Assembly (NCBI RefSeq): GCF_036320965.1
Contig: NC_092270.1
Location: forward strand, 18,499,440 to 18,563,439
Length of the DNA: 64,000 nt
Origin: Panulirus ornatus
Taxonomy: Eukaryota; Arthropoda; Malacostraca; Decapoda; Palinuridae
Reading direction: 5' to 3'
Shown in pieces: positions 56,005 to 64,000 of this stretch. The position numbers and the translations under genes are program-made. Under the pieces are notes generated by a model. It searched no databases. It had not been told where the DNA came from and saw only the letters and a list, made by a program, of their open reading frames with translations. Numbering within the stretch: the stretch's first letter is position 1; each line of letters begins with the position of its first letter.

Positions 56005-56214
56005 CGTGCTGTCAGTGGATTGAATCAAGGCATGTGAAGCGTCTGGGGTAAACCATGGAAAGCTGTGTAGGTATGTATATTTGCGTGTGTGGACGTGTGT
56101 ATGTACATGTGTATGGGGGGGGGTTGGGCCATTTCTTTCGTCTGTTTCCTTGCGCTACCTCGCAAACGCGGGAGACAGCGACAAAGTATAAAAAAAAAAA
56201 AAAAAAAAAAAAAA
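54947..56214 (+). mobile_element. Young RTE-like non-LTR retrotransposon copy 2, 5' truncated
   Basis: Near-identical to 34341-35616, truncated slightly further in, and ending in a 25-base A run (56190-56214). It has the same short 3' UTR form, with GCTACCTCGCAAACGCGGGA near the end. No target-site duplication found. Sense orientation in the intron between exons 5 and 6. Identity to copy 1 over about 1.27 kb implies both came from the same recently active source. Confidence 0.92.
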
Positions 56215-58099
56215 GAAATATCAAAGAAATATATCTCAGAATGGACCAGGACATATAAATCACAAAGTACTTGGAAAGGGATTCATGCAGTGTATTCTTA
56301 TATGAAGCCTTAGTGTTCCTAGACTTATTTTTGTCATGAAAAAAGCTTGTAAATAACTTCAAAATCAGGCTTCAGAACTTCAAAATCAGGCTTCAGTCAT
56401 GTCCAAGACATCAGATCCTTTAAGAAAAACTAAAAGGCTTTCCAGTCTGACTGGTACTCTTTTGATTGGAAGGCTGAATCTTATTTTTTTTTTCAGGTGG
56501 ATGGAATTATTAGAACCAGACTACCCTAGAGGAGACATGAACAGAAATGGGAGGGACAGAGTTGGAAGTAAAGCTTGATGCACATGACTATGGTCTTGAT
56601 TTAGTTGACAGCAGTTGTCCAGCCCTGGAGGCTGGTAAGGGTGTTCTGGAAGGTGCTGTAACTGGGAAAGCTGTTTTCAACACTTGTATTAGTGGTTGAG
56701 TGTCACATACCTCCATTGAACAGGTTCATCCATCAGACATCATTTTTTTATACAGATGAGGAAACCCAAAATTCCAACTTCATTTTCCAAACCTTTGCTT
56801 GTTGAAGTGCTGAAAAGAATCCTCGCATGTGAATTCTTAGTTCCCAGGCATTTAAGGTAGGGATCATTTTGAAAACGCTGAAATGGCCAAGAAAAACCTG
56901 CAGTATCAACCATGAAATATGGCACAGCTGAAAGTCTCTGGCACCAAGGTAGTTTGTCCCACTTTGGGTATAAACGCTCAGAATTAATTAGCTTGAGAAG
57001 GGTTTTTTCCAAAAGATGTAGGTGGGGGATAAAGATAAGTCTGGTTCCAATAATTCCAGTCCACCAGACAAGTGATGTGGCATATAATTCATACTTTTAC
57101 TCGTAATAGTACCAGTCACTCTAGAAAGTCTTTCAGTTCTTCCACAAGGAAAATGATGTTTCAGACGTGACTAAAGTCTCATGTGTAGTGTACTCCTTTA
57201 ACATTTTTCATAACAAAAATGAGGCTAGAAATACTACTGCCTCATATAAGAGTGCTTTCAAGAATCTCTGCAACCCTGTTCGAGATATATTTCTCCATTC
57301 TTTCTTTTTTGAGAAAATTAATGACAATGCCTTTTGGGGTAGGTAAATCCAAACTGTAGGTTCTTGACTAAGAATAAAACCATTAGATTTAGAAATAGCC
57401 TGATTGTCATCAACTCTTGGAAGACATTAACAACAGAGCTTCATGCACTTTGCCCATTTCAATTTCATAGAGACTCTTTGGACTTCTCCAGAGATTAATT
57501 AACCTTGAAGCCCTTCTTAGTGAGGATTAAGAAATTCATTTTATTGGTTCATCCTGGGCACATTATGTGAGGAGGTTTGCCTCTAATTCCGTAGCCTTCC
57601 TCAGAAACCTTTTGTTGGTAAAAAGAATAATGAAAGAGATCTTCGTCACAACCTTACTGCTTTCATCAAACAGTAGCTCAGCTCACATGTTGTAGATCTT
57701 TTGTGTATAATTATTGAAATTCCTCCATCAGGTGAGACAGGTTTTTTAGTACTCTTGATTCATCATTGAAGATATATGTTTACATCTTTGGGTTTAATCT
57801 TAGTAGTTGGTAGGCAACCAAATGACCAGGGAGGTATATTACCAGTATTATCCGCCTGGGTATCAGGAGGGTTAGGGATAGCTGAGCCAGCACTTCATTG
57901 GTTGTCAAGTTGCTTATGTCTTATGTATCTGCCTCACCTTCATGTGGACTGCTGGCATTCTGTCCACAAACATACAACATCTATCTCCCTGTCACACACA
58001 ACACTTGACAACACTTAACTCACACAGCTCTTTCTTCACAACTCATAGATTTCCTGTGGTGAGAACTATGTGCTAGCCCTGTCTTTTGGCAAAATGGTA
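56215..58099. other. Intron 5, unclassified
   Basis: A minus-strand 90-codon frame (57012-56740) and a region at 57335-57415 with similarity to 50385-50465 suggest an unrecognised, decayed repeat. A 25 bp direct repeat (ACTTCAAAATCAGGCTTCAG twice) occurs at about 56357-56395. No gene supported. Confidence 0.35.
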
Positions 58100-58365
58100 G
58101 GAGCAGTAAATAGAAGTAGTGAGTAGGAATATTTAGGTAGAGACATTTGGTAGAAGTAGTTGATAGGAACATTAGGTCTAAGTAGTCAGTAGGAACATTA
58201 GGTAGGAGCCTCTGCAAACACTGCACTAGATTGGCCCTCAGCCATTGGCCTGCTAAGGGTGAGGCATTAAAGGCTAAGAAGTGGCACTGGAGTTCACTAG
58301 TAATGGAGTCTGGAAGTTCTTGAAGGGAACAGGCATCAGAGATATAGATAGATAACTAGAAAGAT
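58100..58365 (+). repeat. Interspersed repeat ending in GATA tail (second copy)
   Basis: Partner of 53695-53960. The 5' part contains four to five short repeats of GTAGAAGTAGT..AGTAGGAA (about 58105-58210); the 3' part has GCATTAAAGGCTAAGAAG, TTCACTAGTAATGGAGTCTG and GGCATCAGAGATATAGATAG. Confidence 0.75.
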
Positions 58366-59385
58366 TTCTCTAAACCTTTCTTCTTCCATAGGCTATGCTA
58401 TCATACTTGCAGGACAAACTCAGGAGGAGAGAAATATAGGTCTAGAATTTGATCATTATTCCTTGGATTTTTGCCAAGCCCTGCCTCTCTCTCTTTTTTG
58501 CTGAAAGAGCTCTTTCTGTACCAAATGTGGCTGCTTTTGTGTTGACACACATGATCTAAGAATTTAGAGCTGCTGGACAGCAAGTAGAACAACATATCTT
58601 TGTGGCAGTCTCATAACAGCCAAGGATGAGCATGAAACAAGCTAGTTTATGCTATCTAGCAGGGAGGATAATGATAGCTGGTGAAACCAGTGTTGTGCCA
58701 CTAAAAATTTGGAGGGTTAGAAGGTCCTAACCTTTATTTTCATTGAGAATATCTTACAGAATCTCTAATGCTTGTGGACCACTTCCTTGAAGAGAAAAGT
58801 TTTGTTTCAAAACTCTCTCTCTCTGTCTCAATACTTATAGTCTTGAGGATCCCACATAGATTTCCTCACCAAGAATTCAAAGGCTTACGGAAAGAAAACA
58901 CCAACTTCAACATTTTTTGGCTTCTTTAGTTAAAGTAAATGATTTTCATGTTAAAATTCCATTAACCAAAAAGAAGAATCGAAATTATTAAATTTTAATG
59001 CTTTCAAATGAGTGAACATTTCCCTTAACTTTTCAAAAGTCTCTCGTCAAAAATTGAAAAAATTGATATCAAAAAGGTTTTATTTCCAAATCCATCCGTT
59101 AAGACGTATTAATTACAAGTTATAGTTGGAAAAGGTTTTACTTTATTCAGTAGAAAAGGAAGAAATGTAGAGCCACAGTGGTTGGTGTATGTGCATTCAT
59201 AAGGAAAGGGTATAATCAGATGAAAGAGTCTTAGCCAAAATTGCATAAACTGAAAATTTCAATGAAAAATGCCTCTTGTAATCTTTAGATTTTGAAGTTT
59301 ATAAGGTTGAATGTTATTACCATTGGTATTGTAACGAATTTTATTGTTTTTATCAAACAGTATATCTTTATTTTATTTTTCTCAG
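58366..59385. other. Intron 5 end, no feature seen
   Basis: AT-rich sequence leading to the exon 6 acceptor ATTTTTCTCAG; no element recognised. Confidence 0.5.
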
Positions 59386-59639
59386 TGCTGTGCTGGATGT
59401 TCATCCCAGATGTACCCCCCGTAAAATCTCAGTCAACTAAAGAAAAATCTGAGAGTGAAAACCTGACCCAGATATTTGCATTTATGAAAGATATTGACTG
59501 GAAGACGTTTGGGGATGTATTCCTTGTGCGATTTTTTCTCAGCTTTTCATCCCTTGTGTACAGATCCAACTTTTCACTCCTGATCAATCAAAACTTCGGA
59601 GCAAGTCCAAAAGCCATTGGATATCTCATTTCATTTCAG
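59386..59639 (+). CDS. MFSD9: MFSD9-like exon 6 (end of TM6, central loop, TM7)
   Basis: 254 bases, entering in phase 1 and leaving in phase 0, acceptor TTTTTCTCAG and donor GTAGGA. It encodes VLCWMFIPDVPPV (end of TM6), a charged cytoplasmic loop (KSQSTKEKSESENLTQI), then IDWKTFGDVFLVRFFLSFSS (start of TM7) and SNFSLLINQNFGASPKAIGY ending in LISFQ. The long hydrophilic loop between TM6 and TM7 is standard for MFS proteins. The next exon should follow in phase 0; I see no convincing one before 64000. Upstream of the acceptor, the frame from 59292 is open by chance. Confidence 0.92.
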
Positions 59640-59744
59640 GTAGGAATTGAGTTTCTCCTTTAGATTTTTTTTATCAGGAATAAACAAACTTACATTAATC
59701 AATTGATTTTAGCAAAGTAGATAAGTTATCTGTAAACAAACCAT

Positions 59745-59775
59745 TTCTCTCTCTCTTTCTCTCCCTCTCTCTATT
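59745..59775. repeat. CT-rich microsatellite
   Basis: CTCTCTCTCTTTCTCTCCCT and following CTCTCTCT, just inside the intron after exon 6. Confidence 0.8.
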
Positions 59776-59957
59776 TGAATGATTATTGAATAAACATAAC
59801 TTTGTACAAAAAAAACATTTAACTATTGATTAGATCTATGATTGACATTAATCGTCACATAAAATCTGATTGTTGAGCTACCTCCACATCCTGAGTTCTC
59901 CTGAAAAAAAGTTAAAAGAAATATACAAAAATTTCTGACTAGATAACCTTAATTAGA

Positions 59958-60992
59958 AATGTGTGGAAGGCATGAACATTATCTCAGAGAGCAAAAATGG
60001 GTATGTTTGAAGGAACAGTGGTTGCAACAATGAAATATGGTTGTGAGGCATTGGCTACAGATAGAGTTGTATGGAGGGGGGTGGATGTGTTGGAAATGAA
60101 ATGTTTGAGGATAGTATGTGGTGTGAGGTGGTTTGATCAAGTAAGTAATGAAAAGGTAAGAAAGATGTGTGGTAATAAAAAGAGTGTGGTTGAGTTAGCA
60201 GAAGAGGATGTGTTGAAATGGTTTGGACACTTGGAGAGAATAAGTGAGGAAAGTTTGACAGAGAGGATATATTTGTCAGAGGTGGAGGGAAGAAGGAGAC
60301 GCGGGAAACCAAATTGGAGGTGGGAGGAATGGAGTGAAAAGGATTTTGAGCAATCAGGGCCTGAACATACAGGAGGGTGAAAGGTGTGCAAGGAATAGAG
60401 TAAATTGGAACGATGCAGTATACCAAGGTCGATGTGCTGTCAGTGGACTGAACCAGGGCATGTGAAGCATCTGGGGTAAACCATGGAAAGGTCTGCGGGG
60501 CCTGGATGTGGAAAGAGAGCTGTGGTTTTTGTGCATTACACATGACAGCTAGATATATAGTGTGAGCAAATGTGGCCTTTTTTGTCCTTTCCTGGTGCTA
60601 CTTCACTGTGTGTGTGTCCGTGTGTATGTGTGTGGGAGGGGGGTATTTACTGTGTGTTGGGGTAACAACGGGAATGGATGAAGGCAGCAAGTTTGAATAT
60701 ATACATGTGTATATATGTACGTGTCTTTGTATGTATATATATGTATGCATTGATATGTATATGGGCATTTATGTATATGGAATGGAATGGATGAAGGCAG
60801 CAAGTATGAATATGTACATGTGTATATGTATGTATGTATACATTGAAATGTATAGGTATGTATATGTGCGTGTGTGGGCGTTTATGTATATAATGTGTAT
60901 GTGGGTGGGTTGTGCCATTCTTTCATCTGTTTTCTTGCACTACCTCGCTAACATGGAAGACAGCAACTAAGTATGATAATAATGATAATAAT
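59958..60992 (+). mobile_element. RTE-like element, RT C-terminus and long 3' UTR, plus strand
   Basis: The frame 59997-60380 reads MGMFEGTVVATMKYGCEALA, VLKWFGHLERISEESLTERI and GKPNWRWEEW, the C-terminal block of family A. The long-form UTR follows (60420-60960), with an internal duplication of about 110 bp (GGAATGGATGAAGGCAGCAA at 60671 and again at 60784). It ends in CTACCTCGCTAACATGGAAG and a (TAA/TGA)n tail. It sits about 300 bp after exon 6. Confidence 0.8.
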
Positions 60993-61355
60993 ATGTGTAT
61001 ATGAGTGGTTGGGCCGTTTTTCATCTGTTTCCTTGCAGGAAACAGTGGTTAAGTATTATGTAAATCTCGAAAAGTAATCTTGACAGAAACCAGTTTGTGC
61101 AAAAGTAGAACAATGGAAATGGTAGAGCTGGTATTTCTCACAAGTGACATTCCTCCACAACCTGAGTTCACATGATCAGTGGAAATACCATGGCAGTATT
61201 AGCAATGTAATTATCAGAAAGAGGCTCATGAATTACTTTAAATTATATTCAAGTTGAAATAATATCAACATATTTGAGTCATTTGCAGTGAGACTTGACC
61301 TCTTTTTGGTCACATCATTACCGGCTGCTAAAAAATGCCCTCTGAGGGAACTTCT
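60993..61355. other. Short family A tail remnant, then nothing seen
   Basis: About 60993-61040 holds another tail fragment (GGTTGGGCCGTTTTTCATCT, GTTTCCTTGCAGG). The remainder shows no feature. Confidence 0.4.
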
Positions 61356-61735
61356 GTAGATGGGATGTGGGAGTTTCCACAACACTAACTGGAGCTGTGA
61401 TGTGGGGTTTCCACAACACTAACTGGAGCTGTGATGTGGAGATACCTTAGCAGTAACTGGAGCTGTGATGTGGAGATACCTTAGCAGTAACTGTAACTGA
61501 CATGTGGTGACATTTCATTGCTAAATGTAGTAGGGATGTGAAGGTACCTCAGCACTAACTATAGTTGGGATGTGAAGGTACATTAACTATGACTGGGATA
61601 TGGATGTACCTCAACACTAACTGTAACTGGAATTTCTGTACCTGAGCATTAACTGTAGCTGGGATGTGGAGGCACCACAACACTAACTGTACCTCGAGTG
61701 TGGTGTTACAACAACACTAACTGAGTTTAATGAGA
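61356..61735. repeat. Degenerate minisatellite, ~34 bp unit, about eleven copies
   Basis: Units of the form ACTAACTGGAGCTGTGATGTGG followed by a short pyrimidine or TACC stretch recur. The first four units are nearly identical (CACTAACTGGAGCTGTGATG twice, AGCAGTAACTGGAGCTGTGA twice), and later units are increasingly diverged (ACTAACTGTAACTGG, ATTAACTGTAGCTGGGATGT). Confidence 0.85.
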
Positions 61736-62177
61736 GCTATTGAAAATTTGTGTTCCAACACTGAAGAGGATCATTTTCCACACTGACAATTAGTACACTT
61801 TTGTATCTTTGTAGTTTCAGTTTACCAGAGCTTCTCTAAGAGTAAGCATGCATACCTCTTGTATCTTGAACCAGTTTTTGTGTGTGTGATAGTTGTGCTT
61901 CAACTGTATGGAATGACTTTCATGAATGATTTGCACACAGGCATGAAGCATTGGGAGAAGGCTTGAGTAAATATTTTACAATACAAGCAGTCATGTTTTC
62001 ATGAGTGAAAAATGAATAATCAAATTGATGGAAAAGTATTGGTCAAGATATCTAAATGGAAATCTTAACTGGGCTGAAGTTTACTACAAATACTGTTATC
62101 TGTCTAGTGCAGGTAGCAACTTGAATTAGTTTATGCCTTTCTTATCTGATAGAAACAAGCAAATATAACACTTGCAT
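61736..62177. other. Intron 6, no feature seen
   Basis: AT-rich sequence with no recognised element. No downstream MFSD9 exon is visible. Confidence 0.45.
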
Positions 62178-62235
62178 GTTTCCTTGTGCTACCTCACTAA
62201 CACGGGAGACAGTGACAAAGTATTATAAATAAAAA
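62178..62235 (+). mobile_element. RTE-like tail fragment, plus strand
   Basis: GTTTCCTTGTGCTACCTCAC followed by AACACGGGAGACAGTGACAA and an A-rich end. It is the 3' terminal ~45 bp of family A in the opposite orientation to the large copy starting at 62270, so the two tails face each other across a short AT-rich spacer. Confidence 0.75.
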
Positions 62236-62269
62236 ATAAAATATATATTTATTTATATTTATTTATTAT

Positions 62270-64000
62270 TCTTTTTCATACTTTGCTGCCATCTCCTGCG
62301 TTAGCGAGGTAGCGCAAAGAAACAGACGACAGAATGGCCCAACTCACCCACATATACATGTAATACATACACGTCCACACACACACATATACATACCTAT
62401 ACATCTCAATGTAAACATATATATACACACACAGACATATACATATATATACACATGTCAATAATTCATACTGTCTGCCCTTATTCATTCCTGTCGCCAC
62501 CCCGCCACACATGAAATGACAACCCCCTCCCCCCAACATGTGTGCGAGGTAGCACTAGGAAAAGACAACAAAGGCCACATTCGTTCACACTCACTCTCTA
62601 GCTGTCATGTATAATGCACCAAAACCACAGCTCCCTTTCCACACCTAGGCCCCACAGAACTTTCCATGGTTTACCCCAGACACTCCACATGTCCTGGTTC
62701 AATCCATTGACAGCACATCGACCCCGGTATACCACATCGTTCCAATTCACTCTATTCCTCGCACGCCTTTCACCCTCCTGCATGTTCAGGCCCCAATCAC
62801 TCAAAATCTTTTTCACTCCATCTTTCCACCTCCAATTTGGTCTCCCACTTCTCCTCGTTCCCTTCACCTCTGACACATATATCCTCTTGGTCAATCTTTT
62901 TTCACTCATTCTCTCCATGTGACCAAACCATTTCAAAACACCCTCTTCTGCTCTCTCAACCACACTCTTTTTATTACCACTCATCTCTCTTACCCTTTCA
63001 TTACTTACTCAATCAAACTACCTCATACCACATATTGTCCTCAAACATCTCATTTCCAACACATCCACCCTCCTTTGCATAATTCTATCTATAGCCCACG
63101 CCTCGCAACCATATAACATTGTCGGAACCACTACTCCTTCAAACATACCCATTTTTGCTTTCCAAGATAACATTCTCACCTTCCACACATTTTTCAACAC
63201 TCACAGAACTTTCGCCCTCTCCACCACCCAATGACTCACTTCCGCTTCTGTGGTTCCATCCGCTGCCAAATCCAGTCCCAGATATCTAAAACACTTCACT
63301 TCCTCCAGTTTTTCTCCATTCAAACGTACCTCCTAATTGACTTGTCCCTCCACCCTACTGTACCTAATAACCTTGCTCTTATTCACATTTACTCTCAGCT
63401 TTCTTCTTTTACACACTTTACCTAACTCACTCACCAGTTTCTGCAGTTTCTCACCCGAATCGGCCACCAGCGCTGTATCATCAGCGAACAACTGACTTAC
63501 TTCCCAAGCTCTCTCATCCTCAACAGACTGCATACTTGCCCCTCTCTCGAAAACTCTTGCATTCACCTCCCTAACAACCCCATCCATAAACAAATTAAAC
63601 AACCATGGAGACATCACACACCCCTGCCGCAAACCAACATTCACTGAGAACCAATCACTTTCCTCTCTTCCTACTTGTACACATGCCTTACATCCTTGAT
63701 AAAAACTTTACACTGCTTCTAACAACTTGCCTCTCACACCATTTATTCTTAATACCTTCCACAGAGCATCTCTATCAACTCTATCATATGCCTTCTTCAG
63801 ATCCATAAATGCTACATGCAAATCCATTTGCTTTTCTAAGTATTTCTCACATGCATTCTTCAAAGCCTTGCTGGCTTTCATCTTCCGTAAAGCTTTTACT
63901 TCCTCTTCTCTGTTTACCAAATGATTCTCCCTAACCCTCTCACTTTGCACACCACCTTGACCTAAACACCCTATATCTACCACTCTATCATCAAACACAT
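62270..64000 (-). mobile_element. RTE-like family A copy, RT and long 3' UTR, minus strand, cut by window edge
   Basis: From the tail at 62270 (TTTGCTGCCATCTCCTGCGT) through the long-form UTR (to about 62700), then antisense RT: C-terminal WFGHMERMSEKRLTKRIY (frame 62984-62598), MLYGCEAWAIDRIM (near 63100), QLFADDTALVADSGEKLQKL (63500-63440), VGLRQGCVMSPWLFNLFMDG (63640-63580) and DLHVAFMDLKKAYDRVDRDA (63830-63770). The finger region continues past 64000. Several frameshifts separate these frames, but the catalytic boxes are intact as motifs. It is the longest family A copy here and is antisense to the host gene. Confidence 0.88.

Larger units (their letters stand above)
6509..59639 (+). other. 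MFSD9: MFSD9-like transporter gene, 5' part (gene span, continues past right edge)
   Basis: Gene assembled by eye from splice-consistent exons: 6509-6556, 12899-13030 or 20086-20217, 41558-41687, 47912-48046, 51730-51804, 59386-59639. All junctions are GT-AG, and exon phases join (0-0, 0-0, 0-1, 1-1, 1-1, 1-0) to give 258 codons. Identity comes from a run of MFS features in the order known for MFSD9: GFL-DL at the first junction, motif A GRWSDVVGRR (residues 61-70), AGIFKHS at the exon 3/4 junction, LLADITPPEERS, and the motif-C-like GFIIGPMLGG (140-149) followed by ELQDGF. MFSD9 is a poorly characterised 12-TM solute carrier-like protein of about 470 residues in vertebrates, so roughly half is here. 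The last helices should lie downstream of the window. Introns reach 21 kb and are packed with transposons. Confidence 0.85.

Noticed and set aside
61795..61860. Possible next MFSD9 exon after TTTGTAG
   Set aside because: Translation (FQFTRASLRVSMHT) is not like an MFS helix and meets a stop without a donor.

Overview
The window is animal nuclear DNA: long introns, GT-AG splice sites, several classes of decayed retroelements and large minisatellites, with no prokaryotic gene organisation. The interspersed repeats (a non-LTR family whose 3' tail carries GCGAGGTAGCGCAAGGAAAC, plus tails ending in GATA or TAA runs) remind me of repeats common in decapod crustacean genomes. A decapod host is therefore my best guess, from memory only.

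One host gene is recognisable, on the + strand from 6509 to beyond the right edge: a major facilitator superfamily transporter resembling MFSD9. Its exons are 6509-6556 (start), two candidate second exons at 12899-13030 and 20086-20217, then 41558-41687, 47912-48046, 51730-51804 and 59386-59639. Splice phases are compatible throughout and give 258 codons, the N-terminal half of the protein. The 3' half lies outside the window. The two second exons are both 132 bases, both phase 0 to 0, both have intact splice sites, and their proteins are identical at 23 of 44 positions. This is the layout expected of mutually exclusive alternative exons that swap the TM1-TM2 region.

Layout. 1-7.1 kb: four minisatellites (51/52, about 31, 27 and 13 bp units) surrounding the presumed promoter and first exon. 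7.1-20 kb: introns around exons 2a and 2b, with an endonuclease fragment of a non-LTR element and a cluster of minus-strand non-LTR copies (15.2-19.5 kb). 20.2-41.5 kb: a 21 kb intron holding a decayed Ty3/gypsy-like element with a hAT-like MITE nested in it, a Jockey-like fragment, a Tigger/pogo-like transposase remnant, a young RTE-like copy and another degenerate LINE. 41.5-59.6 kb: exons 3-6 separated by introns with a second RTE-like family, a Penelope-like GIY-YIG fragment, several tandem duplications and a second young RTE-like copy. 59.6-64 kb: more RTE-like copies and a decayed minisatellite.

A second unusual structure is a degenerate ~35 bp tandem array that appears to begin inside the 3' end of exon 4. 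It repeats the exon end together with its 5' splice site across about 470 bp of the following intron. Almost all other long open frames are fortuitous readings of tandem repeats or antisense shadows of retroelements.
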